From NCBI RefSeq assembly GCF_019511605.1, contig NZ_JAEUAV010000003.1, forward strand, positions 124,001 to 188,000: a stretch of DNA of 64,000 bases. Reading direction: 5' to 3'. The notes beneath the pieces are model-generated. The model was not told where the DNA came from. It worked only from the letters and a program-made list of their open reading frames with translations, and ran no database searches. Positions within the stretch are counted from its first letter, which is position 1; each line of letters begins with the position of its first letter. The translations under genes were made by a program, and so were the position numbers. This document shows positions 1 to 8,569 of this stretch, in pieces. This DNA comes from Paraburkholderia phenoliruptrix (lineage in GTDB: Bacteria; Pseudomonadota; Gammaproteobacteria; Burkholderiales; Burkholderiaceae).

Positions 1-310
1 CGAGCGAAGGATTCGTGCCGATGGCGACCATCGGACCGACCGCCGCGAACGTGCAGCCCATGATGACCGGCAGACGGATGCCGAAGATGCACAGGCCGAG
101 CGTCTGGATCAGGGTGGCGATGCCGCAGGAAAACAGATCGGCGCTGATCAGAAATGCGATCTGGTCTTTCGGCAGCTTGAGCGCCGCGCCGACGATCAGC
201 GGCACGGCAACGGCGCCGGCGTACATCACCAGCACGTGCTGAATGCCGAGGGTAAGCAACTGGCCCGCGGGCAGCCGCTCGTCGCACGGGTGAACCGTGT
301 TCGCTTGCAT
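1..310 (-). CDS. NCS2-family nucleobase permease, N-terminal part (runs off left edge)
   Basis: The reverse strand is open from an ATG at 310 to the window edge and gives about 103 residues. It begins MQANTVHPCDERLP and continues with LGIQHVLVMYAGAVAVPLIV, the first membrane segment typical of the nucleobase:cation symporter-2 family (uracil, xanthine and urate permeases). Further hydrophobic segments follow (IAFLISADLFSCGIATLIQT and LPVIMGCTFAAVGPMVAIG). The product should be an inner-membrane proton- or sodium-coupled importer; the sequence most resembles xanthine/urate carriers, but the visible part cannot decide the substrate. A purine-rich GAGAG lies just before the ATG. The gene is divergent from the xylulokinase to its right. 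Only the start is visible, so length and integrity are unknown. Confidence 0.8.
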   Translation of the reverse strand, partial: MQANTVHPCDERLPAGQLLTLGIQHVLVMYAGAVAVPLIVGAALKLPKDQIAFLISADLFSCGIATLIQTLGLCIFGIRLPVIMGCTFAAVGPMVAIGTNPSL

Positions 311-803
311 AACGTCTCTCTCCACCATCGAGTTTTGGGATGGACTCCAAGGTATCGGGGACGAAAAAGCGCAACAAGCCCGCTGGCGCCTATTCCGGCA
401 TTCCCGGTGACGATATGGGTAGCTCTTTGCGCAAGCGCCAAATCGACGCAGGCCGAGGCGCGAACGGCGGGCAGCCCTGTGCGGCTGCGCCGCGCCGACG
501 GCCGCACCGCGTGCCCGAGCCGCAGCAATATATGTGAGAATGGATGCGACGTATCCGGCCTCGCGCATAGTCGTGTTTTCCAGCGCAGCTCCGCGGGGCG
601 GGGTTAACCCGCGATCCGCGGCCTGGCCGGCTCCCGGCCGTATGGCTTTGCAGAGCGCACACGGGGCGCGAAAATACGCGCTCGCCGTATCTTCGGCACG
701 GTTGGTCGTGTCTATTCTTCTTCGTGCCGGTGCTTTCTGCCGGTGCTTTCTGCCGGTGCTTCGTGCTAGTTTTCCGCGCTCTAACCGATCCCCCTTATCG
801 CTC
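311..803. other. Intergenic region between divergent permease and xylulokinase genes
   Basis: About 490 bases with no convincing gene: the short open frames here lack family motifs and ribosome binding sites. It should hold the promoters of both divergent genes. A 10-bp perfect palindrome GGGTTAACCC lies at 601-610 and a three-copy 13-bp repeat at 725-763. No strong -35/-10 pair was recognised. Confidence 0.6.
725..763. repeat. 13-bp tandem repeat, three copies, upstream of xylB
   Basis: Two exact copies of TGCCGGTGCTTTC at 725-737 and 738-750 are followed by a third, imperfect copy TGCCGGTGCTTCG at 751-763. The block ends about 40 bases before the xylulokinase ATG, so a change in copy number would alter the leader of that gene. 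It is noncoding. Confidence 0.85.
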
Positions 804-2372
804 ATGAGTTTTCTCGGCATCGACCTCGGCACGGGTTCCCTGAAAGTCGCGATCATCGATCAACACGGCCACGAGCAGGCGGTCGCGAGCGTCGCTTATG
901 CGCTCGAGACGCCGCATGCCGGCTGGGCCGAAACCTCGGTCGACACATGGTGGCGCGCGCTCACCGAAGCTGCGGCGCGCTTGCCCGAAGCGTTGCGTCG
1001 CGAAGTGAAGGCGATCGGCTTTTCCGGGCAGATGCATGGCGTCGTGCTGATCGACGAAGCGGGCAGGGCGGTGCGGCCCGCGATGCTGTGGCCCGACACG
1101 CGCGCGCTCGATCTGCTCGACGCTTGGCCCGAACCGCAACCGAACCCGGTTGCGCCCGGCATGGCGGGTCCGTTGCTGCGCTGGATCGTGCAACACGAGC
1201 CAGAGTCCGCGCGTCGCACACGCTGGGCGCTGCAGCCGAAAGACTGGCTGCGCGTCGCGCTCGGCGGCGCCGTTGCCACCGATCCTTCCGACGCCTGCGC
1301 GACCGCGCTCGCCGACCCGGACGGCACATGGAACGCGGCGCTGCTCGAGCGGCTAGGCGTGGCCCGCGAGTGGTTCGCGCCCGTGGGACCGGCGTATGCG
1401 GCCGCGGGCGTGCTGTCCGGCGACGCGGCGCAGGCGCTGGGTCTGCGTGCAGGCATCGTGCTCGCAACCGGCGCTGCGGATACGCCGTGCGCCGCACTCG
1501 GCAGCGGCCTTGCAAACGACGGCGACGCGCTTCTCACCACCGGCACCGGCGGCCAGATCGTCGTGATCGCCGAGCACGAGCCCGCGGCTGTCAGGGGCTT
1601 GCATCGCTATCGGGCGGCGAGCGATCACTGGTATCGGATGGCTGCGATGCAGAACGTCGGCATTGCACTGGAGCGCGCGCGCGGGTGGCTGTCGTATGAG
1701 TGGGCGGCCGCGTATGACGATGCGTTCGGCGCGGGCGCGAGCTTCGCTACGCCGCTCGACACGGATAAGCATGTGAACATAGCCGCAGTTGCGGCCACGG
1801 CAGCAAGCGGGCCAGCAAGCCCGACCGCAACCCCGACCGCAAGCCGGCCCACAGCCGCACCGCTGACCTTCTTGCCCTACCTGAGCGGCGAGCGCACGCC
1901 GTGGCTCAATCCGTCGGCGCGCGGCGGCTGGCTCGGGCTCGCGCTCGACCACACGCGCGGCGCGATGATGCGCGCGGCATTCGAGGGCGTCGCTTTTTCG
2001 CTGCGCGCGGGGCTCGATGCAATTCGTGCGAGCGGCGCAACGGTGACGGCCTTGAAGCTGGCAGGAGGCGGTTCCGTCGATGCACGCTGGCGGCAGTTGC
2101 TCGCCGACGCGCTGAACGCCGAGCTTCATGCAGTGGATTGCCCGAACGCGGCGCCGCGTGGCGCGGCGATTCTCGGCGGCATCGCAAGCGGTCACTGGCA
2201 TGTGCACGATCTCGCCGCACTCGCGCCAGGCGCGACGCTGGTGGCGAGCCCGCGGGGCGATGGCGAGCTCGCCGGACGCTACGCGCGCTTTCTCGACCTG
2301 TATGCACGCGTCGAACCCTGGTTCGACAGCGCCGCAACAGTCGACCGCCAGGGCGGCAATGTCACGCGCTGA
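804..2372 (+). CDS. xylB: Xylulokinase (FGGY family), isolated copy
   Basis: 522-residue FGGY-family sugar kinase, predicted to phosphorylate D-xylulose to D-xylulose 5-phosphate in the cytoplasm with ATP. The N-terminal nucleotide-binding lobe starts with GIDLGTGSLKVAIID (residues 5-19). The xylulokinase motif GFSGQMHGV is at 72-80, the probable catalytic Asp lies in GAADTPC near 226, and the family signature PYLSGERTPW is near 358-367. Residues about 327-353 form an Ala/Thr/Pro-rich low-complexity insertion just before the signature, which the second xylulokinase in this window lacks. ATG 804 was chosen because homology begins there; the frame is open upstream but without family sequence. 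No dehydrogenase or transporter gene adjoins it, so its substrate source is unclear. A second, better-placed xylulokinase lies in the arabinitol operon at 14.9-16.4 kb. Confidence 0.88.
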   Translation: MSFLGIDLGTGSLKVAIIDQHGHEQAVASVAYALETPHAGWAETSVDTWWRALTEAAARLPEALRREVKAIGFSGQMHGVVLIDEAGRAVRPAMLWPDTRALDLLDAWPEPQPNPVAPGMAGPLLRWIVQHEPESARRTRWALQPKDWLRVALGGAVATDPSDACATALADPDGTWNAALLERLGVAREWFAPVGPAYAAAGVLSGDAAQALGLRAGIVLATGAADTPCAALGSGLANDGDALLTTGTGGQIVVIAEHEPAAVRGLHRYRAASDHWYRMAAMQNVGIALERARGWLSYEWAAAYDDAFGAGASFATPLDTDKHVNIAAVAATAASGPASPTATPTASRPTAAPLTFLPYLSGERTPWLNPSARGGWLGLALDHTRGAMMRAAFEGVAFSLRAGLDAIRASGATVTALKLAGGGSVDARWRQLLADALNAELHAVDCPNAAPRGAAILGGIASGHWHVHDLAALAPGATLVASPRGDGELAGRYARFLDLYARVEPWFDSAATVDRQGGNVTR

Positions 2373-2397
2373 CAAGGCCGTGACGCACTTTGCAATA

Positions 2398-2415
2398 CCA
2401 TGACGCCTGTCATGG
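2398..2415. promoter_or_regulatory. Perfect 7-bp inverted repeat upstream of formaldehyde dehydrogenase gene
   Basis: CCATGAC, a 4-base spacer GCCT, then GTCATGG form an 18-bp dyad about 140 bases before the frmA-like ATG and 26 bases after the xylB stop. There is no T-run after it, so a terminator is less likely than an operator. It does not resemble the G/C-tract operators known for FrmR repressors. The binding protein is unknown. Confidence 0.35.
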
Positions 2416-2554
2416 GTTAGCCTGTAGCTCGCGCAGCACAGGCTTTGCCCACAGCTTGATCCCGATTATTCGCGCGCCGTGCCGCTGTCGCAGTGCAATG
2501 CGAGCCGGCACGGCGCGGCGTTCAACGCATCTTCGACTCACAGGAGCATTCACG

Positions 2555-3661
<1,107 letters not shown>

Positions 3662-3706
3662 CGCGGCGCGCTCAAAGCGCCTAACGGCCCAACAAGGAGC
3701 AAGACG

Positions 3707-4558
3707 ATGCTTGAGCTATTGTCGTCGCACGCCTGTCATGGCGGCGAGCAGCGTTTCTACCGGCACGAGTCGTCCACCATCGGCCTGCCGATGCGCTTTT
3801 CGGTGTACCTGCCGCCGCAAGCCTTGCAGGCAAGCGCGAAGGTGCCGGCGCTGTTCTATCTCGCGGGGCTCACCTGCACCGAGGAGACCTTCGCGATCAA
3901 GGCGGGCGCGCAGCGCTTCGCCGCGCAACACGGCGTGGCGCTCGTCGCGCCCGACACCAGCCCGCGCGGCGCGGGCGTGCCGGGCGAGAGCGCGGCATGG
4001 GACTTCGGCGTGGGCGCGGGCTTTTACGTCGACGCCACGCAGGAGCCGTGGGCGCGGCACTACCGCATGTACTCGTACGTGCGCGACGAGCTGCGCGAAA
4101 CGGTCGTGAACGAGTTGCCCGTGGACGGTTCGCGGCTTGGCATCTTCGGGCATTCAATGGGCGGGCACGGCGCGTTGATGCTGGCGCTGCGCAATCCGGA
4201 GATTTACCGCTCGGTGTCGGCATTCGCGCCGATTGCCGCGCCCACGCGTTGCCCGTGGGGCGAAAAAGCGTTCAGCGGCTATCTCGGCGAAGACCGCGCT
4301 ACGTGGAAGGAATACGACGCGAGCGAGCTCGTGGCGTGCGCGTCGCGCAAGTTCGCGGAGGGCATTCTGGTCGATCAGGGGCTCGCCGACCAGTTCCTTG
4401 CCGAGCAGTTGTATCCGGACGTGTTCGAGGCGGCCTGCCGCGCCGCGGGTCAGCCGCTGACGCTGCGCCGTCATGCCGGGTACGACCATGGGTATTACTT
4501 CATCTCGACCTTTATCGAGGACCACCTCGCGCACCACGCCAAGGTGCTGCTCGGCTAA
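3707..4558 (+). CDS. fghA: S-formylglutathione hydrolase
   Basis: 283-residue esterase-D-type alpha/beta hydrolase that cleaves S-formylglutathione to formate and glutathione, the second step after the dehydrogenase just upstream. The nucleophile elbow GHSMGGHGA carries the catalytic Ser (about residue 148). LAGLTCTEETF near 52-62 matches the oxyanion-hole region of this family, and the late GYDHGYYFISTFIEDHL segment holds the catalytic His. ATG 3707 follows AAGGAG at 3694-3699. It ends 51 bases before the convergent znuB stop, with a GC-rich hairpin between. Also known as frmB. Confidence 0.96.
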   Translation: MLELLSSHACHGGEQRFYRHESSTIGLPMRFSVYLPPQALQASAKVPALFYLAGLTCTEETFAIKAGAQRFAAQHGVALVAPDTSPRGAGVPGESAAWDFGVGAGFYVDATQEPWARHYRMYSYVRDELRETVVNELPVDGSRLGIFGHSMGGHGALMLALRNPEIYRSVSAFAPIAAPTRCPWGEKAFSGYLGEDRATWKEYDASELVACASRKFAEGILVDQGLADQFLAEQLYPDVFEAACRAAGQPLTLRRHAGYDHGYYFISTFIEDHLAHHAKVLLG

Positions 4559-4570
4559 AGCGCATCGTGC

Positions 4571-4597
4571 CGATGGCGGCCCGGCCGGCTGCCATCG
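4571..4597. terminator. GC-rich hairpin between convergent fghA and znuB
   Basis: CGATGGC at 4571-4577 pairs with GCCATCG at 4591-4597, and the stem can extend inward by about four more pairs including one G-T. It sits between two converging stop codons, where a shared terminator would be expected, but neither strand has a T-run after it. It may be an mRNA-end stabiliser rather than a Rho-independent terminator. Confidence 0.4.
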
Positions 4598-4609
4598 AAT
4601 CCATGCGGC

Positions 4610-5392
4610 TCAGCGGCGCTTGAGCAGACTCGCGCCATATACCACCGCCGAGAGCGCGGTGATCCAGAAGCTCGTCGGCCAATCCGTATAGAACGCGAGT
4701 GTCACGCCGAGCCACGCCTGCAGGAGCGCAAGGCCGGCAGCGAGCACCAGACCGGCCGAGAGTCGCGTGGTCAGGTTTTGCGCGGCGGCGGCAGGGCCGA
4801 CCATCAGCGTGAACACCAGCAGCACGCCGACAATCTGCGTGCACGCCGCCACGGCGAGCGCGGCAATCGCGAGAAACAGCACCGACACGAGGCGCAACGA
4901 CACGCCTTTCGCTTCGGCCAGTTCGGGCTGCAGCGAAGCGAACAGCAAAGGCCGCATGATCGCCGCGAGCGCGAGCAGGCTGACTACGCCCAGGCTCGAG
5001 AGTACCGCGAGCGTGGATTCGTTCACGCCCAGCACGTTGCCGAACAGCAGCGCGGTGACCTGCGTCGCATAAGCGGTGAAGAAGTGCAGAAACAGCAGGC
5101 CGAAGCCCAGCGACAGCGAAAGAATCACGCCGATCGCGACGTCCCGCCCGGCGAGGCGCTCGCCGAGCGCGCCCATGCCGATGCCCGCCGCAAGCGTGAA
5201 GCCGACCATGCCCCAGATCGGCGAAATGCCGATCAGTACCGCGCCGGTCGCGCCGGTGAAGCCGACGTGCGAGAGCGCATGGCCCGCGAAGGTTTGTCCG
5301 CGCATCACCAGAAAATAGCCGACCACGCCCGCGAGCACCGCGACGATTCCTGACGCGGCGAACGCGTTCACCATGAAGTCGTATTCAAACAT
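4610..5392 (-). CDS. znuB: Zinc ABC transporter permease
   Basis: 260-residue ABC-3 family integral membrane protein, the permease of a high-affinity zinc importer. It begins MFEYDFMVNAFAASGIVAVL and has about eight hydrophobic stretches. The segment GQTFAGHALSHVGFTGATGA is typical of the family. The ATG at 5392 was chosen because it begins the first membrane helix and overlaps the znuC stop by 8 bases, implying translational coupling; the frame is open further upstream only because it reads through the His-rich tail of znuC in another frame. It is the last gene of znuA-znuC-znuB. The ABC-3 family also includes manganese permeases, but the histidine content of ZnuC and the candidate Zur site favour zinc. 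Confidence 0.9.
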   Translation of the reverse strand: MFEYDFMVNAFAASGIVAVLAGVVGYFLVMRGQTFAGHALSHVGFTGATGAVLIGISPIWGMVGFTLAAGIGMGALGERLAGRDVAIGVILSLSLGFGLLFLHFFTAYATQVTALLFGNVLGVNESTLAVLSSLGVVSLLALAAIMRPLLFASLQPELAEAKGVSLRLVSVLFLAIAALAVAACTQIVGVLLVFTLMVGPAAAAQNLTTRLSAGLVLAAGLALLQAWLGVTLAFYTDWPTSFWITALSAVVYGASLLKRR

Positions 5393-6374
5393 CGTGCTTG
5401 TGTCCGTCGCGTGCGTTGGGTTGCTGCTGGTGCTTGTGCTCGTGCGAGTGGCCGTGCATGTGGCCGTGTGCATGGCCGCCGTGCGAATGCGAATGTCCGC
5501 CGCTCTCGTCGTGTTCGTGCTCGTGATCGTGCTTCTCCACTTCCACGTCACCCGACATCACGAAGATGCGGCCGTTCACGCGCATCACGTCGATCGGCGA
5601 ACCGTAAAGGCGCGACAGCACGGGCCGCGTGATGACTTCGTCGACGGTGCCGAGCGCGGCGACGCCGCTGCCGAGATACAGCACGCGATCGAGTGAATTC
5701 AGAAGCGGATTCAATTCATGCGCCGAGAACAGCACCGCAATGCCGAGCTCCTGCTGCACGCGGCGCACGAGTTCCACCACGCTTTTCTGATGATGCGGAT
5801 CGAGGCTGATCAACGGCTCGTCGAGCAACAGCAGCTTTGGCGCGCCGAGCAGGCATTGCGCGAGCAGCAGGCGCTGGCGCTCGCCGCCGGATAATTCGGA
5901 GAGCGGCCGCTCCGCGAGCTTGCGGCCGTCCACCAGTTCCAGCACGCGCTCGACGTCCGCGCGGGTTTTCGCGTCCGCGTGAGGCAGGCCCCAGCGGTGG
6001 CCGTCGGCCGCCATGGCGACGAAATCGCGGCCGCGCACGCGCCGCCCGGCAAGCGCGCTGCGCGTTTGCGGCATATAGCCGATCGCCGCATTGCCGCGTG
6101 CGACGGCCTGGCCGAGCACGCGGATCGTGCCGCCCGCCGCCGGCACGAGGCCGAGCACCGCGCGCATCAGCGTGGTCTTGCCCGCGCCGTTGGGCCCGAG
6201 TACGCCGATGAATTCGCCCTGATTCACGACGAAGCCGGCATCGCGCAAAATCGTGCGGCCGCCCAGTTCGAGCGTGACGTGATCGAGTTCGAGCACGGGC
6301 GCGCGGTTTGCCGCGCGCGTCGCTTCACTTGCGGTGGTGGTGGTGGCTGGCGTGCTGCGGCCAGTGACAGTCAT
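5385..6374 (-). CDS. znuC: Zinc ABC transporter ATP-binding protein with histidine-rich tail
   Basis: 329-residue ABC ATPase that powers zinc import through ZnuB. Walker A is GPNGAGKTT, the signature is LSGGERQR, Walker B is LLLLDEPLISLD and the switch histidine lies in FSAHELNPL. After the ATPase core, a tail of about 55 residues is very rich in His with Asp/Glu and Gly (runs such as HSHSHGGHAHGHMHGHSHEH). Such a tail is expected to bind zinc; on a cytoplasmic ATPase it could sense or buffer the incoming metal. About 20 residues of the N-terminus are Ala/Thr-rich and precede the ABC core. The start overlaps the znuA stop by 4 bases (ATGA). The metal specificity is inferred from the operon and the tail. 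Confidence 0.93.
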   Translation of the reverse strand: MTVTGRSTPATTTTASEATRAANRAPVLELDHVTLELGGRTILRDAGFVVNQGEFIGVLGPNGAGKTTLMRAVLGLVPAAGGTIRVLGQAVARGNAAIGYMPQTRSALAGRRVRGRDFVAMAADGHRWGLPHADAKTRADVERVLELVDGRKLAERPLSELSGGERQRLLLAQCLLGAPKLLLLDEPLISLDPHHQKSVVELVRRVQQELGIAVLFSAHELNPLLNSLDRVLYLGSGVAALGTVDEVITRPVLSRLYGSPIDVMRVNGRIFVMSGDVEVEKHDHEHEHDESGGHSHSHGGHAHGHMHGHSHEHKHQQQPNARDGHKHDV

Positions 6375-7330
6375 TGACTTGTTCCTTTGACGCCCGCAGC
6401 CGATGCGTTGGCATGGGCGGCATTGCCGGCGTTACCTTTGGCGAGCGCCGCGCCGAGCGCGTCGAGCTGCGACAGCATCCACGTCTGATACGTGTTGCCG
6501 GCGGGCTCTGTCTCCGTGACGCTCACGGTCGGCACCTTCGATTGCTGCGCGAGGTTCAACATGCGTTTGGTCAGGGCCTCGGTTGCCTGGCTGTTATAGA
6601 TCAGTACGCGCACGCGCTGTTCGCGCAGATCGCGTTCGAACGCGGCGATGTCCGACGCGCTCGCCTCCGTGTCGTTCATGGCCGCCATCTGGAAGCGCAT
6701 GTTGCGCATGGCGAGCCCGATGGCATCCGACATATAGCCGAACACCGGCTCGGTTGCCGTCACCGGCGTGCCTGCGTAGCGGCCGTGCAGTTCGGCAACC
6801 TTCGCCTGAACCGGCTTCAGCGAATCGAGAAACTTCGCGAGGTTCGCATCGTACGCCGACTTGTGCGCCGGGTCAGCCGCGACGAGCGCCTCGGTGACCG
6901 CGTGCGCCACCTTCGGCATGGTCGCGAGGTCGTACCAGAGATGCGGGTTGTCGCCGCTCTTTCTGCCGGTCAGGTCGGCCGCGACGATCGTCTTGCGCTT
7001 GCCGCCCTGCGTGCTGCTCGACGCCGCCAGCAATTTTGCCATCCACGGATCGTAGTCGGCGCCGTTGTAGACCACAAGGCTTGCGTGCTGCAACGCGCGC
7101 GCCGTCTTCGCGCTTGCCTCGAACAGATGCGGGTCCTGGTCGGGATTGCTGAGAATGCTCGTGACCTCGACGCGCTCGCCACCGAGTTGCTGCACCACGT
7201 CGCCGTAGAAGTTTTCCGCAGCGACCACGGGGATTTTCGCATCGGCAGCGAAAGCTGCATGACTTAACGCGAACGCGGCTGTGACGGCGGCGACATATTT
7301 CGGAAGCAACATGGTGACGATCTTCTTCAT
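6371..7330 (-). CDS. znuA: Zinc ABC transporter periplasmic solute-binding protein
   Basis: 319-residue cluster 9 (ZnuA/TroA-like) metal-binding protein, first gene of znuACB. It starts MKKIVTMLLPKYVAAVTAAF and has a signal peptide ending near AFAADA. The mature part opens with IPVVAAENFYGDVVQQLGG, and DPDQDPHLFEASAKTARAL-like sequence carries the first metal-ligand His. A second His lies in GDNPHLWYDLATMPK. Unlike many ZnuA proteins it has no long His/Asp loop; that feature is on the ATPase instead. ATG 7330 was preferred over an in-frame upstream codon at 7447 because it begins the signal peptide and follows an AGGA site. A candidate Zur box lies 149-173 bases upstream. Confidence 0.93.
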   Translation of the reverse strand: MKKIVTMLLPKYVAAVTAAFALSHAAFAADAKIPVVAAENFYGDVVQQLGGERVEVTSILSNPDQDPHLFEASAKTARALQHASLVVYNGADYDPWMAKLLAASSSTQGGKRKTIVAADLTGRKSGDNPHLWYDLATMPKVAHAVTEALVAADPAHKSAYDANLAKFLDSLKPVQAKVAELHGRYAGTPVTATEPVFGYMSDAIGLAMRNMRFQMAAMNDTEASASDIAAFERDLREQRVRVLIYNSQATEALTKRMLNLAQQSKVPTVSVTETEPAGNTYQTWMLSQLDALGAALAKGNAGNAAHANASAAGVKGTSQ

Positions 7331-7478
7331 GGTGTGTCCTGCTGCAAGAGGTTCGAACGAATCCCGAACATGACGCGGCGTTCGCTGCCGGCGCACGGAA
7401 CCCGCCGGGCAGTGCGGCGGTGCTGACGCGCGAGCAGCGAGCGTCATACGGAACGGGAGCGGGTCATAAAACGAGTTC

Positions 7479-7503
7479 GCAATGATATAACGTATCTCGT
7501 TGC
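7479..7503. promoter_or_regulatory. Candidate Zur operator upstream of znuACB
   Basis: A 25-bp imperfect palindrome: GCAATGATATA on the left is matched by TATCTCGTTGC on the right, with 9 of 11 arm positions pairing. The A/T-rich core ATGATATAACGTATC resembles proteobacterial Zur boxes. It lies upstream of znuA and would explain repression by zinc. No zur gene is in the window. Confidence 0.5.
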
Positions 7504-7632
7504 GATGTCAGTACGCGCGCATGACCGAGGTGAGGGCAACGCGGCGCTCGTTGCGCGCTGCACCATCGAAATCTGACAGAGCGCCTTGACATGACCCGGT
7601 GCGTGTCCGATCATTCGATCACAAACAGAGCA

Positions 7633-7659
7633 ATTGATCGCGCAATGAGCGTTCGCTCA
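7633..7659. promoter_or_regulatory. Two adjoining palindromes upstream of the polyol transport operon
   Basis: An imperfect dyad ATTGATCGCGCAAT at 7633-7646 runs into a perfect 14-bp dyad TGAGCGTTCGCTCA at 7646-7659, ending 37 bases before the GTG of the polyol dehydrogenase gene. The position suits an operator for the SorC-family regulator encoded at 13.9-14.8 kb. The link to that regulator is inferred from proximity only. Confidence 0.4.
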
Positions 7660-7696
7660 CCGCGCGTCGAAAAGCGGAATGAACTGGAGACGAAGC

Positions 7697-8479
7697 GTGG
7701 CGGCACGATTGCAGGACAAGGTGGCCATTCTGACGGGCGCGGCAAGCGGCATAGGCGAAGCGGTCGCGCGGCGCTATCTGGACGAAGGCGCGCAATGCGT
7801 GCTCGTCGACGTCAAGCCGGCGGACAGTTTCGGCGACACGCTGCGCGCCGCGCACGGCGAGCGCGTGCTGCGCGTGAGTGCGGACGTCACGCGCCGCGAG
7901 GACATCGAGCGCATCGTGGCGAGTACCGTCGAGCGTTTCGGCCACATCGACATTCTCTTCAACAATGCGGCGCTCTTCGACATGCGCCCGCTCCTCGACG
8001 AATCCTGGGACGTGTTCGACCGTCTGTTCGCGGTCAACGTGAAGGGCATGTTCTTTCTGATGCAGGCTGTTGCAAGACAGATGGTCGAGCAGGGCCGCGG
8101 CGGCAAGATCATCAATATGTCGTCGCAGGCGGGCCGGCGCGGCGAAGCGCTGGTGTCGCATTACTGCGCGACCAAGGCCGCGGTGCTCAGCTATACCCAA
8201 TCCGCGGCACTGGCGCTCGCGCCGCACAAGATCAATGTGAACGGCATTGCGCCGGGTGTCGTCGATACGCCGATGTGGAAGGAGGTCGACGCGCTCTTCG
8301 CCCGTTACGAGAACCGGCCGCTCGGCGAGAAGAAGCGCCTCGTCGGCGAAGCGGTGCCGCTCGGGCGCATGGGCGTGCCGGAGGATCTGACCGGTGCCGC
8401 GCTCTTTCTCGCATCGGCGGATGCAGACTACATCACCGCGCAAACGCTTAACGTCGACGGCGGCAACTGGATGAGCTGA
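7697..8479 (+). CDS. smoS: SDR-family polyol (sorbitol / L-iditol type) dehydrogenase
   Basis: 260-residue classical short-chain dehydrogenase, first gene of the polyol import operon. It should oxidise a hexitol such as sorbitol or galactitol to the ketose with NAD+. Motifs are the cofactor glycines TGAASGIGEAVA (about 14-25), NNAA near 95, and catalytic Ser, Tyr and Lys in INMSSQAGRRGEALVSHYCATKAA. An acidic residue after beta-2 (LVDVK) suggests NAD+ rather than NADP+. GTG 7697 was chosen because GGAG lies 7 bases before it and homology starts there; an in-frame ATG at 7679 would add six residues. The closest recalled family is SmoS of Rhodobacter. The substrate is inferred, and xylitol or galactitol is also possible. 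Confidence 0.85.
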   Translation: MAARLQDKVAILTGAASGIGEAVARRYLDEGAQCVLVDVKPADSFGDTLRAAHGERVLRVSADVTRREDIERIVASTVERFGHIDILFNNAALFDMRPLLDESWDVFDRLFAVNVKGMFFLMQAVARQMVEQGRGGKIINMSSQAGRRGEALVSHYCATKAAVLSYTQSAALALAPHKINVNGIAPGVVDTPMWKEVDALFARYENRPLGEKKRLVGEAVPLGRMGVPEDLTGAALFLASADADYITAQTLNVDGGNWMS

Positions 8480-8569
8480 GCGAACGAGGCGCGCCTGGCT
8501 GGCTCTTCAGCGCAACTTCGCACAACAAACGCAGCATCAGATAACGCACGAGAAAAGGAGACAACACAC

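Noticed and set aside
601..610. GGGTTAACCC palindrome upstream of xylB
   Set aside because: Only ten bases, no flanking symmetry and no position relative to a recognised promoter; not strong enough to call an operator.
5373..5696. Plus-strand open frame rich in Val/Leu, opposite the znuC tail
   Set aside because: Its hydrophobic run is the mirror image of histidine codons (CAC/CAT read as GTG/ATG) in the znuC His-rich tail; no ribosome site and no family resemblance.
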